NCBI GenBank assembly: GCA_964588705.1
Contig: CAZPQV010000001.1
Location: 1 to 64,000 of the forward strand
From: CAZPQV01 sp964588705
GTDB taxonomy: Bacteria; Bacteroidota; Bacteroidia; Flavobacteriales; Weeksellaceae
Length of the DNA stretch: 64,000 nt
Direction: 5' to 3'
Positions 24,001 to 32,064 of the stretch are shown piece after piece (the stretch's first letter is position 1; each line of letters begins with the position of its first letter). Below the pieces are notes generated by a model. The model did no database searches, was not told where the DNA came from, and saw nothing but the letters and a program-made list of their open reading frames with translations. The position numbers and the translations under genes were made by a program.

Positions 24001-24192
24001 ATGATGAATGAAAATCAATACATAAAAGACGGCGATTTATGTAAAGTAACTGCTGGAACTCATAAAGGAAAATCAGGTATGGCAACCGATCTGAACATCA
24101 GCAAAACCGGTCATCTAACGATTACGGTTGTTCAGGAAAACGGTGTGCGTTTTAAAACTTTAGCCAAAAATGTAGAGGTTGTAAAGAAGTAA
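24001..24192 (+). CDS. Small KOW-motif protein
   Basis: A 63-residue protein whose first half, GDLCKVTAGTHKGKSGMATD, is a KOW motif (the fold of L24/NusG C-terminal domains), followed by two beta strands ending in TLAKNVEVVKK. KOW domains bind RNA or ribosomal proteins. It is followed 52 nt later by a second RNA-binding protein gene, cvfB, on the same strand. ATG 24004 is an alternative start. Confidence 0.75.
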   Translation: MMNENQYIKDGDLCKVTAGTHKGKSGMATDLNISKTGHLTITVVQENGVRFKTLAKNVEVVKK

Positions 24193-24232
24193 TTTTAAAC
24201 TTTCAATTTTCGACGCTCCATGATAAAAAAAG

Positions 24233-24240
24233 TACCTTTG
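24233..24240 (+). promoter_or_regulatory. -7 box only 4 nt from the cvfB start
   Basis: TACCTTTG matches TAnnTTTG; the ATG follows after CAAA. If used, transcription would start at or next to the start codon (leaderless mRNA). A clear -33 TTTG is missing. Confidence 0.4.
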
Positions 24241-24244
24241 CAAA

Positions 24245-25069
24245 ATGAATATTGGTAAAACACAGACTTTAAAAGTTTCAGAGAAAAATTCTTCCGGATT
24301 TATTCTGGTAGACGAATCGGATTGGAAGGCGTTTCTTCCTAAAATTTTTGTACGTGACGAAATGGAAGAAGGTGGTGAAATTGAAGTTTTTGTGTATCAG
24401 GACGATGGAAAACTGAAAGCCACAACCGAGCAACCGCTTGCCGAAGTTGGTGAGTTTGCGGTAATGAGCTGTGTTCAAAGTCTGCCAAGCGGAGCATTTA
24501 TGGATTGGGGAATCATCAAAGATTTATTTATTCCATACAAACAGCAGAAAGGGAAAATTGTAGAAGGCAAGCGCTATCTGGTTTACATTTATATCGACGA
24601 ACCAACGGGATTAATCACCGGAACTACCAAGTTCAAGCGTAATCCACAATATGACAATTTGCCTTTTGAGAAAGGCGACAAAGTGGATTTAATTATGATG
24701 GGAGAGGGCGAACTCGGCTGGAATGTCATCATTAATAAAAAATATATCGGACTTATCTACGCTTCCGATGTTTACAAAAAGCTCTATCCTTTGTCTGAAG
24801 AAAAAGGCTATATCAAAACCATTCGCGAAGACGGTAAAATTGATGTTTCGCTTCAACTTGACGGTTACGAACATATTGATGAGTTTCAGAAAGTAATTCT
24901 CGAAAAACTGGAAGAAAATTACGGACTTCTGTATCTTTCCGATAAATCTTCACCCGAAGAAATTAAGGATGAACTGCAGATGAGCAAAAAGAATTTCAAG
25001 AAAGCGATTGGCGGACTCTACAAAGAAAAGAAAATCGAAATTCTGGACGATAAAATCAAGTTATTATAA
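24245..25069 (+). CDS. cvfB: S1-like RNA-binding protein, CvfB family
   Basis: A 274-residue cytosolic protein with tandem S1-type OB folds and a C-terminal winged-helix. MEEGGEIEVFVYQDDGKLKAT, GAFMDWGIIKDLFIPYKQQ and EKGYIKTIREDGKIDVSLQ match the CvfB/YitL pattern, and the tail (SPEEIKDELQMSKKNFKKAIGGLYK) is the helical winged-helix part. CvfB regulates virulence genes in Staphylococcus; here the target RNA is unknown. It has a strong terminator. Confidence 0.87.
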   Translation: MNIGKTQTLKVSEKNSSGFILVDESDWKAFLPKIFVRDEMEEGGEIEVFVYQDDGKLKATTEQPLAEVGEFAVMSCVQSLPSGAFMDWGIIKDLFIPYKQQKGKIVEGKRYLVYIYIDEPTGLITGTTKFKRNPQYDNLPFEKGDKVDLIMMGEGELGWNVIINKKYIGLIYASDVYKKLYPLSEEKGYIKTIREDGKIDVSLQLDGYEHIDEFQKVILEKLEENYGLLYLSDKSSPEEIKDELQMSKKNFKKAIGGLYKEKKIEILDDKIKLL

Positions 25070-25073
25070 AAGG

Positions 25074-25104
25074 AAAAGAGCAGCGAAAACTGCTCTTTTT
25101 TTAG
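25074..25104 (+). terminator. cvfB terminator
   Basis: The stem AAGAGCAG / CTGCTCTT (25076-25083 / 25090-25097) is followed by a T-run. It may also serve the convergent zinc-ribbon gene, which ends at 25121. Confidence 0.88.
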
Positions 25105-25120
25105 AATATCATAAGGTAAA

Positions 25121-25465
25121 CTAATCTTTCTTCACCAATAAAACAAAATCTTCCTCCAAAAGTTTGTATCCCTGATCGTAAACAAAACTGTAATCAGAAC
25201 CGTTTTTATAAACGACATATTGCGTGATATAATCGAAATTAAAACCCAACGAAACAAGTTTCTGCTTCGTGGTTTTCGTTTTTCCATCAACGTTTAATTT
25301 AGAAAGAATCCGGTAGTTTTTGCGGAGTTTATTGTTGATGTTACGCATTAAGTTGGTACTGTCTTTATTGTGCTTGTTGTTGTAAACATTCCTACAGCCG
25401 TCGTTACAGAACTTTTTATCAGTCCTTCCAACGATTTTTTCTCCACACTCTAAGCAGTTATTCAT
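25121..25465 (-). CDS. Zinc-ribbon protein of unknown function
   Basis: A 114-residue protein beginning MNNCLECGEKIVGRTDKKFC, with two Cys pairs (CLECG and CNDGC) forming a treble-clef-like zinc site, followed by about 80 residues rich in Lys/Asn. I chose ATG 25465 because the Cys pairs then lie at the N-terminus and the ATG overlaps the TGA of the upstream VOC gene in ATGA, the usual coupling. Function is unknown; DNA or RNA binding is plausible. Confidence 0.75.
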   Translation of the reverse strand: MNNCLECGEKIVGRTDKKFCNDGCRNVYNNKHNKDSTNLMRNINNKLRKNYRILSKLNVDGKTKTTKQKLVSLGFNFDYITQYVVYKNGSDYSFVYDQGYKLLEEDFVLLVKKD

Positions 25466-25863
25466 GGCTTGTTTTTTAAAGGTTCGGCAAAAGCTATCAA
25501 ATGACCGTCTTGATCTGAAATGTAGAACGCTCGGTCTCCCCAATTTGTTGGTTTTAAATCACTGACGACATTGAAATTTTCTGCTTTGCAATAGTCCAGC
25601 ATTTCATCTAAATTATCGATATAAATGTATAATTCACAAATGATAAAATCAGAATTCTTCTGTATTGATTTCATTTTTTCGTCAATAATCCGTTCAATAT
25701 TTTCGGAAGGCATTAGACCTAAAATATGATTTTCCTGAAGTTCAAATTCCGTCATTCCGGGAACATTCAGGATTGGTTTTCTCCTCAAAAGTTTCTCATA
25801 AAACCGGATGCTGTCCTCCTGATTTTGTACGAAAAGTATGGTGTGAGTCTTTTTTATTTTCAA
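25462..25863 (-). CDS. VOC/glyoxalase superfamily protein
   Basis: The sequence KKTHTILFVQNQEDSIRFYEKLL and the closing AFYISDQDGHLIAFAEPL are the two half-site strands of a vicinal-oxygen-chelate fold, as found in glyoxalase or antibiotic-binding proteins. No ATG is available upstream of residue ~37; I chose TTG 25863 (MKIKKTHTILF). An earlier TTG at 25899 overlaps a TATATTTG -7 box (25904-25897) and would lie upstream of the transcript. The gene overlaps the zinc-ribbon gene by 4 nt. Confidence 0.78.
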   Translation of the reverse strand: MKIKKTHTILFVQNQEDSIRFYEKLLRRKPILNVPGMTEFELQENHILGLMPSENIERIIDEKMKSIQKNSDFIICELYIYIDNLDEMLDYCKAENFNVVSDLKPTNWGDRAFYISDQDGHLIAFAEPLKNKP

Positions 25864-26048
25864 AATATCTTTTTTATTTAATATTCGTAAAGCATTCAAA
25901 TATAATAATTTATTCGTTTACAAACGACTACAAACGATATTAATTAGTTTTATACCGACTAAATTTTTATTCCAGATGAATCTTTGCATCAGAGATTTGA
26001 ACACAGACGAACGGTTCAAACTAAATTAAACAAATTAAATATTTTATT

Positions 26049-26375
26049 ATGTCAATCAGAAACAGCGTTCACCTTATCGGTAGAACAGGAAGTGAAGTAG
26101 AAATTTTCAATTATGAAAATGGAGGAATGAAAGCAACAGTATCGCTTGCAACCAACGATTATTACACCAACGGAAACGGTGAGAAAGTAGAAGATACACA
26201 ATGGCACAGCATCATCGCATATGGCAAAACTGCCGAGATTATGCAGAAGTACGTAAATAAAGGGAAAGAAATTGCCATTGAAGGAAAACTGACCTATAGA
26301 AGCTATGATGCGCAGGACGGACAGAAACGTTACATCACAGAAATTCGTGTGAACGAACTGGTATTACTTAATTAA
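26049..26375 (+). CDS. ssb: Single-stranded DNA-binding protein, short form
   Basis: A 108-residue OB-fold protein with the SSB pattern MSIRNSVHLIGRTGSEVEI, WHSIIAYGKTAEIMQKYV and RYITEIRVNEL. It lacks the Gly-rich linker and acidic DDDIPF-type C-terminal tip that recruits replication partners, so it is a trimmed paralogue rather than the main SSB. The next gene encodes an HRDC domain, also a nucleic-acid module, across a terminator. Confidence 0.9.
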   Translation: MSIRNSVHLIGRTGSEVEIFNYENGGMKATVSLATNDYYTNGNGEKVEDTQWHSIIAYGKTAEIMQKYVNKGKEIAIEGKLTYRSYDAQDGQKRYITEIRVNELVLLN

Positions 26376-26384
26376 TATTTTATG

Positions 26385-26416
26385 CTCCGGCATCGGTTCT
26401 CTTTGCCGGAGTTTTT
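26385..26416 (+). terminator. ssb terminator
   Basis: The stem CTCCGGCA / TGCCGGAG (26385-26392 / 26404-26411) has an 11-nt loop and TTTTT after it. Confidence 0.9.
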
Positions 26417-26431
26417 CTAAAAATCACAATT

Positions 26432-26881
26432 ATGAAAATTAAAGTTTTAAAAATCAGGTTGTCTGAAGATTTCCAGGTGAATGACGAAAAATCTGTTAAC
26501 GATTTTCTTCAGAAAAATGAAGTGATTAAAATGACTTCAAGTCTCGTGAACGGTACTGAAAGTTATTGGTCTTTGATGGCTTATTATGAAGAACCAAAAT
26601 CCGTGGTTAAAGAAAGTAAATCTGCAAAATACTCTGCTGACGAAGATACAGAGCTTAATCCCGACGAAATTAAAATTTTGGATTCTTTACGATTATGGCG
26701 CAACGAAAAAGCAAAGGAACAAAATCTGCCGTCATATTTTATTGCAACCAATAAAGAACTCCTGTCAATTGCGAAATATAAGCCATTTAAAATCGAGGAG
26801 TTGAAAGAAATTAAAGGTTTTGGAAAACATAAGATTGAAAACTACGGCGAAGAAATTATCGAAATCTTGGAAACGGTTTAG
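26432..26881 (+). CDS. HRDC domain-containing protein
   Basis: A 149-residue protein. The N-terminal ~65 residues (ILRLSEDFQVNDEKSVNDFL-like) form a domain I do not recognise. The C-terminal ~75 residues are a clear HRDC domain: LDSLRLWRNEKAKEQNLPSY, FIATNKELLSIAKYKP, LKEIKGFGKHKIENYGEEII. HRDC domains bind DNA in RecQ and RNase D. The gene ends 17 nt before the B-family repeat cluster. Confidence 0.85.
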   Translation: MKIKVLKIRLSEDFQVNDEKSVNDFLQKNEVIKMTSSLVNGTESYWSLMAYYEEPKSVVKESKSAKYSADEDTELNPDEIKILDSLRLWRNEKAKEQNLPSYFIATNKELLSIAKYKPFKIEELKEIKGFGKHKIENYGEEIIEILETV

Positions 26882-26898
26882 CTTTTTAGTTTGCTGCC

Positions 26899-27088
26899 GT
26901 CAGTTTGAGTGTTTCAACGAAGTTGAAATGTATCGAGAACTTTTTATTAGAACTTCTCGATATACTTGCTTTGCTCGCACTCGAAGTAACAGAGAGCCGT
27001 CAGTTCGAGTCAAAGTTTCTTGAAGTTTACATCATTTATGTTGAAACTTGTCGATACGCTCGCTTTGCTCGCACTCGAAGTGACAGAG
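26899..27088. repeat. B-family repeat block (long B2 + short B3) upstream of GIY-YIG gene
   Basis: The long unit (26899-26991) carries GTCAGTTTGAGTGTTTCAAC, TATCGAGAACTT and CGCACTCGAAGTAACAG. The short unit (26999-27088) carries GTCAGTTCGAGTCAAAG, a central GTTGAAACTTG, CGATACGCTCGC and CACTCGAAGTGACAG. Each unit has complementary outer arms. A further decayed piece (AAATTTCTTGTGATTTT...CAAGAATTT) is at 27100-27140. The block is near-duplicated downstream at 27471-27658. Confidence 0.9.
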
Positions 27089-27168
27089 TAAAATCAGTTA
27101 TAGTTAAAATTTCTTGTGATTTTTTATCAAGAATTTTTCAAATAGTTATTAACTAAATTTATTAAGCA

Positions 27169-27468
27169 ATGTTTTCATACGTTTATATTCTTAGTTGTTC
27201 AGATGGAACTTATTATACTGGTTTGACTACCAATCTTGACAAAAGAATAGAAGAACATCAGGAAGGGAAGTACTTCGGTTCCTACACGTTCGACAGAAGA
27301 CCGGTGGAATTAGTTTTTTATCAGCAGTTTGTTGATATTCAAATTGCAATCGACTTTGAGAAGAAGATAAAGAAATGGTCTCATGCAAAAAAGAAAGCTT
27401 TGATTGAAAACAGGTTTCAGGATTTACCAAAACTTTCAAAAAAGAAATTTGGTAAAAAATATTTGTAG
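27169..27468 (+). CDS. GIY-YIG nuclease, intact
   Basis: A 99-residue single-domain nuclease of the UPF0213/YhbQ-like type. The GIY half is YVYILSCSDGTYYTG, the catalytic Arg is in LDKRIEEH, and the metal-binding Glu is in DFEKKIKKWSHAKKKALI. It has no DNA-binding add-on domain. It sits precisely between two near-identical B-family repeat blocks; the downstream block begins 2 nt after its TAG. It is only distantly similar to the broken GIY-YIG gene at 21633-21941. Confidence 0.92.
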   Translation: MFSYVYILSCSDGTYYTGLTTNLDKRIEEHQEGKYFGSYTFDRRPVELVFYQQFVDIQIAIDFEKKIKKWSHAKKKALIENRFQDLPKLSKKKFGKKYL

Positions 27469-27470
27469 CC

Positions 27471-27758
27471 GTCAGTTCGAGTGTTTCAACAGAGTTGAAA
27501 TGTATCGAGAACTTTTTCATTAGAGTTTCTCGATACGCTCGCTTCGCTCGCACTCGAAGTAACAGAGAGCCGTCAGTTCGAGTAAAAATTTCTTGAAGTA
27601 TTTTATCGTTTTTATTGAAACTTCTCGATACGCTCGCTTCGCTCGACTCGAAGTGAAATAGCGCCATCAGTTCGAGTGTTTCAACGGAGTTGAAATGTAT
27701 CGAGAACTTTTTTAGTAGTACTTCTCGACACGCTCACTTCGCTCGACTCGATGTGATG
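27471..27758. repeat. B-family repeat block (long B4 + short B5 + long B6) downstream of GIY-YIG gene
   Basis: B4 (27471-27563) matches B2 and B5 (27572-27658) matches B3 in order, orientation and length, so the nuclease gene is bracketed by direct copies of the same two-part unit. B6 (27666-27758) is a third, more diverged long unit. Arms such as CTCGATACGCTCGCTTCGCTC are best conserved; the middles drift. Confidence 0.9.
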
Positions 27759-27800
27759 AGGTGTGAAACACATTTTCTATCTTTGATAAAATTTACTCCA

Positions 27801-28283
27801 ATGCTCATTCGAAAGATAGAAGAAAAAGACAATCAAAAAATCGCTGAGGTCATCCGCAGTTGTTTTGCAGATTTCAATGCGCCGACCGCAGGAACTGTTT
27901 TTGAAGATCCAACAACCGATAACCTTTCTGAACTTTTTAAGAAAGAAAAGTCAGTTTTGTATGTTGCGCAAGAAGACGATGAAGTGTTTGGTTGCTGCGG
28001 AATTTATCCCACTGACAGTCTCCCGGATGGGACGGTTGAATTGGTGAAGTTTTATGTTTCGTCAAAAGCACGCGGAAAAGGGGTTGGAAGAGCACTTTTC
28101 GAAATTTCAATGGAAGCCGCAAAACAAATGGGCTACAAAAAAGTTTACATCGAGAGTTTGCCTGAGTTCAGCAAAGCTGTTTCGATTTACGAAAAACAGG
28201 GATTTAAATATTTAGATCAACCTTTAGGCAATTCCGCTCATCCGGGATGTAATCTCTGGATGCTGAAGGATATTGAAGATTAA
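27801..28283 (+). CDS. GNAT family N-acetyltransferase
   Basis: A 160-residue acetyltransferase starting MLIRKIEEKDNQKIAEVI. Motif A (VELVKFYVSSKARGKGVGRAL) carries the R/Q-x-x-G-x-G/A acetyl-CoA loop, and the end of the fold has YEKQGFKYL. The substrate is unknown. ATG 27801 is preferred; upstream in-frame sequence is B6 repeat DNA. A -7 box TATCTTTG (27778-27785) lies just outside the repeat block. Confidence 0.88.
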   Translation: MLIRKIEEKDNQKIAEVIRSCFADFNAPTAGTVFEDPTTDNLSELFKKEKSVLYVAQEDDEVFGCCGIYPTDSLPDGTVELVKFYVSSKARGKGVGRALFEISMEAAKQMGYKKVYIESLPEFSKAVSIYEKQGFKYLDQPLGNSAHPGCNLWMLKDIED

Positions 28284-28371
28284 GTGAAAGAACATTCTGC
28301 ATCCTTACTTTGTTATAAAAAACCGTAATTTTGCAAATCTTTGAGCATTGCTCGTTACAATATAATTATTC

Positions 28372-29727
28372 ATGTCAACAAAACCAAGTTTAGCAAAAGG
28401 AACCCGCGATTTTACTGCTGATGAAGTGGTAAAAAGAAGATATATCATCAATACTTTACAAAGGAATTTTGAACTGTTTGGTTATCAGCCATTGGAAACG
28501 CCAAGTTTTGAAAACCTTTCCACTCTCACAGGAAAATATGGTGAAGAAGGAGACCGGCTGATTTTTAAAATTCTTAATTCCGGGGATTTTGCTGCAAAAA
28601 CCATTGACGAAAACTGGCAAAATAAAGATTCACAGAAACTGATTTCTCAGATTTCTGAAAAGGCATTGCGTTACGATTTAACCGTTCCGTTTGCGCGTTT
28701 TGTTGCGATGAATCATGGACAGCTAAATTTTCCTTTCAAAAGATATCAGATTCAGCCGGTTTGGAGAGCGGACCGTCCGCAGAAAGGGCGTTTCAGAGAA
28801 TTCTATCAGTGTGATGCAGACGTTGTAGGAAGTGAAAGTCTATGGCAGGAAGTGGAATTAGTCCAGTTGTATCTAAAATCTTTTTCGGATTTAGGAGTTC
28901 CTGTGAAGCTGCATATCAACAACAGAAAAATTCTTTCTGGATTGGCAGAATTTGCCGGAATTTCAGATAAACTGATTGATTTCACCGTAGCATTGGATAA
29001 GCTGGATAAAATAGGGAAAGACGGTGTTATAAAAGAAATGACTGAAAAAGGTATTTCTGCAGAAGCAATTCAGAAAGTAGATTTCCTGTTCAATCAGAAT
29101 TTAAAAACCGAAGAAGTTCTTTCTATTCTGAAAGAAAACTTTACTGATACTGAAATCGGTAAAAAAGGAGTGGAGGAACTGGAATTTGTTGTGAATGCCT
29201 GCAAAAATATTGGAATAGAAAACGAACTGGTTTTTGATATTACACTTGCGAGAGGACTTGATTATTACACCGGTGCAATTTTCGAAGTAAAAGCGGAAGG
29301 TGTAGAAATGGGTTCTGTTGGCGGTGGCGGCAGATATGACAATCTTACCGAAGTTTTTGGTGTGAAAAACGTGCCGGGAATTGGGATTTCTTTTGGCCTC
29401 GACAGAATTTATCTCGTAATGGAAGAACTGAAACTTTTCCCCGAAAATTCTGATAAAGGTGTTCAGTTTCTTTTTGCTAATTATGGTGAATCAGAATCGT
29501 TGGAGGCCATGAAAGTTATCACTAAACTTCGTGAAAAAGGAGTTTCATGTGAACTGTATCCGGAAAATGCCAAGTTGAAAAAACAGTTTACCTATGCTGA
29601 AAAGAAAGGCATACCGAATTTGGTTTTCTACGGAACTCAGGAGATTTCTGATGGTAACATTACCTATAAAAACCTTGAAAGCGGAGAGCAGAAAACAGTT
29701 TCATTAGATGATTTTCTAAACTTTTAA
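28372..29727 (+). CDS. hisS: Histidyl-tRNA synthetase
   Basis: A 451-residue class II synthetase charging tRNA-His. It starts with the KGTRDFTADE motif, has motif 2 around RYQIQPVWRADRPQKGRFREF, the HisRS-specific ARGLDYYTG (HisA) and motif 3 GIGISFGLDRIY, then an anticodon-binding domain from about 360. A -7 box TAATTTTG is at 28326-28333. Confidence 0.96.
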   Translation: MSTKPSLAKGTRDFTADEVVKRRYIINTLQRNFELFGYQPLETPSFENLSTLTGKYGEEGDRLIFKILNSGDFAAKTIDENWQNKDSQKLISQISEKALRYDLTVPFARFVAMNHGQLNFPFKRYQIQPVWRADRPQKGRFREFYQCDADVVGSESLWQEVELVQLYLKSFSDLGVPVKLHINNRKILSGLAEFAGISDKLIDFTVALDKLDKIGKDGVIKEMTEKGISAEAIQKVDFLFNQNLKTEEVLSILKENFTDTEIGKKGVEELEFVVNACKNIGIENELVFDITLARGLDYYTGAIFEVKAEGVEMGSVGGGGRYDNLTEVFGVKNVPGIGISFGLDRIYLVMEELKLFPENSDKGVQFLFANYGESESLEAMKVITKLREKGVSCELYPENAKLKKQFTYAEKKGIPNLVFYGTQEISDGNITYKNLESGEQKTVSLDDFLNF

Positions 29728-29780
29728 GGAAGAATTCTCGTTATACTTTATGCACTTCCAGAAAACACCGAATAGTAAAA

Positions 29781-30581
29781 ATGGAAAACTATCTTGATAT
29801 TAACCGAAGTTCCTGGAATGCAAAAGTAGAACCTCATCTAAAATCAGATTTCTACTTTGTTGAAGATTTCATTAAAGGAAGAACCTCTTTAAATTCTATT
29901 GAACAGGAGCTTTTAGGCGATATTTCAGGTAAAAGTGTTCTTCATCTTCAGTGTCATTTTGGACAGGACAGCATTTCACTTTCACGACTTGGAGCAAAAG
30001 TCACCGGAATTGATCTGTCGGATAAATCCATTGAAACCGCAAGAGATTTAGCGGTTAAATGCAATTCAGATGCTGAATTTCTGATTTCAGATGTTTACAG
30101 TTTACCCAACAATTTGCACCAAAAATTCGATATTGTTTATACGAGTTATGGCGTAATCGGTTGGCTTCCTGATCTTCATGAGTGGGCAAAAGTTATTTCA
30201 CATCTTTTGAAACCCGGTGGAAAATTTGTCTTTGTGGAATTTCATCCTTTTGTGTGGATGTATGATGACGATTTTACTCACATTCATTACAATTATTTCA
30301 ACAAAGAAGCAATTGTTGAAACTTACGAAGGAACCTATGCTGATAAATCTGCAAATATCGTTCAACAATATGTGATGTGGAATCATCCGACTTCGGAAGT
30401 TCTCAATTCGCTCATCCAAAACGGACTTGAAATTAATTCCTTCAACGAATACAACTGGTCGCCTTATGCCTGTTTCCGACACAATGAAAAGATTGGTGAC
30501 GGACGATACAGGATTCCTCAGTTAGGAGAGAAGGCGCCTCATCTTTTTTCAGTGGTTGCTACAAAAAAATTCGACAGATAA
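29781..30581 (+). CDS. Class I SAM-dependent methyltransferase
   Basis: A 266-residue methyltransferase with motif I VLHLQCHFGQDSISLSRLGA (a variant of ExGxG), motif post-I TGIDLSDKS, and PGGKFVFVEFHPF. Small-molecule substrate enzymes have this single-domain layout; no substrate is suggested by neighbours. Confidence 0.87.
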   Translation: MENYLDINRSSWNAKVEPHLKSDFYFVEDFIKGRTSLNSIEQELLGDISGKSVLHLQCHFGQDSISLSRLGAKVTGIDLSDKSIETARDLAVKCNSDAEFLISDVYSLPNNLHQKFDIVYTSYGVIGWLPDLHEWAKVISHLLKPGGKFVFVEFHPFVWMYDDDFTHIHYNYFNKEAIVETYEGTYADKSANIVQQYVMWNHPTSEVLNSLIQNGLEINSFNEYNWSPYACFRHNEKIGDGRYRIPQLGEKAPHLFSVVATKKFDR

Positions 30582-30623
30582 CTTACGCTATCTGCCGAAT
30601 CTTAACTGTATATGAATGTGTGT

Positions 30624-30650
30624 ATTAATCCTTAGATAGATTAATCTTTT
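30624..30650 (+). terminator. Weak terminator between convergent genes
   Basis: The AT-rich stem ATTAATC / GATTAAT (30624-30630 / 30639-30645) is followed by CTTTTTAAA, between the methyltransferase gene and the convergent YtxH-like gene. Confidence 0.55.
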
Positions 30651-30916
30651 TAAAGCGTTTGCTGTACATCGGTTTTCACCTCTTCTACAGTTTCTTCCGC
30701 TTTTTTTGTGTATTGGTTTGCTTTGTCCTGAACTTGTGAAGCAACATCGTTTGCTTTATTTTTCAAATCATTTCCGAATTTGGTCAGGTTATCTTTCGCA
30801 GTGTTGATTTGGTCTTTTACTTTTTGTTGTTCTTCCGGTGTCGAATTTTTGTATTTCCACCAAGCAAAAGCTCCTAATCCCAATAGTGCCAAAAGGCCGT
30901 TTCTTTTATTACCCAT
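30650..30916 (-). CDS. YtxH-like small membrane-anchored helical protein
   Basis: An 88-residue protein: a short membrane span (GLLALLGLGAFAWWKY) and then about 60 residues of charged amphipathic helix with heptad-like Lys/Gln/Asn (KVKDQINTAKDNLTKFGNDL). This is the layout of YtxH/apolipoprotein-like stress proteins. The function is unknown; envelope stress is an inference. Confidence 0.7.
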   Translation of the reverse strand: MGNKRNGLLALLGLGAFAWWKYKNSTPEEQQKVKDQINTAKDNLTKFGNDLKNKANDVASQVQDKANQYTKKAEETVEEVKTDVQQTL

Positions 30917-31080
30917 AGTTTTTTGTTTTTTATTGATTAATATGAATGTATTTATCTTAATGTAAAATACGTGCCAAGTTTTTAAGGTTATTATTAAAGT
31001 TTTGTTAAATTATTTTATTGAACGGCAATAGCGAGCGTTTAAGAAATAATATTTTTCTGTGATAATTTATACTGAATGAA

Positions 31081-31110
31081 AAACTCTGCCAAAATAGCAG
31101 AGTTTTATAT
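31081..31110. terminator. iaaA terminator (bidirectional)
   Basis: The perfect 9-bp stem AAACTCTGC / GCAGAGTTT (31081-31089 / 31097-31105) has T-rich flanks in both directions. It lies beyond the iaaA stop. Confidence 0.85.
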
Positions 31111-31138
31111 TTTTTTACCGGCTTCAACTTTAGATAAA

Positions 31139-31987
31139 TTATTCAAAAGTTTTAAATGTTTCTCCGTCATAACTCGCGAAAACCATTTTCGGGTAAGAAT
31201 CCCTATGGAAAATATTACCATATTTATCAATCGCGATAGCACCTGCAAAACCATCAATTTCTTTCAGTTCGGCAAAAGTTTTTTCAAATGCTTTTTCAAT
31301 ACTCATTCCATCGGTAACTCGGGTCACAATTTTTGTTGCAGTGGCATTGCTCACGATGTCTTCACCAACACCGGTGCAGCTTACGGCACAGAAGTCATTA
31401 GCATAATTTCCGGCAACCGTTGCCGAATCGGAAACTCTTCCCGGAATTTCAAATCCTTTTCCTCCGGTAGAAGTGGCAACAGCAAGTTTTCCGTTTTTAT
31501 CGATGGCAACACATCCTACAGTGCCTTTTCCGCCGCTGGCAAGTTTTGCTTCGTATTCTTTTCTCCTTTGCGGAATTTCGGTAGAGAAATCTTCAAATCC
31601 GTTTTCATTGGCAAATTCTTTTGCGCCTTTTCCGCTCAAAATTCTGTCATCTACATTTTCATCCATTAGTTTTTTGGCAACAAATACCGGGTTTTTTACA
31701 TTTTCAATATTGATAACACCACTCATTTTCTGAGTTTCTGCATCCATTATTGCCGCACTCATTCTGATGATACCGTCGCTTTGAATTTGCGAACCGATTC
31801 CTGCATTGTAAAGTTCATCATCTTCAAGAAGAGAAACAGCATAAACAACTGTCTCTAAGGCAGAATGATCTTTCAGAAAATCAAAAGATTTTTTCGCAAT
31901 TTCTTTCATCGACTTTTGCTTAGTGATTTTCATTTCGTGGCTCTGATCGCTTTCCGAAAAAAAACCGCCGTGTATTATTAGTTTCAT
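31139..31987 (-). CDS. iaaA: Isoaspartyl peptidase / L-asparaginase (Ntn hydrolase)
   Basis: A 282-residue plant-type asparaginase precursor. It self-cleaves before Thr156 in GKGTVGCVAID to give alpha and beta subunits; the substrate loop VSDSATVAGNYAND and the following TGVGEDI are intact. It hydrolyses isoaspartyl dipeptides, including the beta-Asp-Arg released by cyanophycinase. It lies on the same strand as cphB 0.5 kb away and across from cphA, which makes a cyanophycin role likely. Confidence 0.92.
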   Translation of the reverse strand: MKLIIHGGFFSESDQSHEMKITKQKSMKEIAKKSFDFLKDHSALETVVYAVSLLEDDELYNAGIGSQIQSDGIIRMSAAIMDAETQKMSGVINIENVKNPVFVAKKLMDENVDDRILSGKGAKEFANENGFEDFSTEIPQRRKEYEAKLASGGKGTVGCVAIDKNGKLAVATSTGGKGFEIPGRVSDSATVAGNYANDFCAVSCTGVGEDIVSNATATKIVTRVTDGMSIEKAFEKTFAELKEIDGFAGAIAIDKYGNIFHRDSYPKMVFASYDGETFKTFE

Positions 31988-32012
31988 AAATCATTTTAAG
32001 TGGTGAAGATAG

Positions 32013-32043
32013 AAAAAAGAGCGAACTTATAAAAGTCGCTCTC
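32013..32043 (-). terminator. Terminator of the broken lipoprotein gene
   Basis: Read on the minus strand, AGAGCGA / TCGCTCT forms a 7-bp stem with an 11-nt loop followed by TTTTTTCT (32019-32013). It lies 22 nt past the stop of the interrupted gene. Confidence 0.8.
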
Positions 32044-32064
32044 CTTGGTTATTAATTTTAAATA

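Noticed and set aside
27227..27667. 146-codon minus-strand ORF over the GIY-YIG gene and repeats
   Set aside because: It is antisense to a conserved nuclease and runs through repeat DNA; its translation has no recognised family.
26899..27758. CRISPR array
   Set aside because: The repeats are about 90 nt, palindromic, not regularly spaced, with no unique spacers, and surround a gene.
31076..31669. 197-codon plus-strand ORF over iaaA
   Set aside because: It is antisense to the Ntn-hydrolase motifs and begins inside the terminator hairpin.
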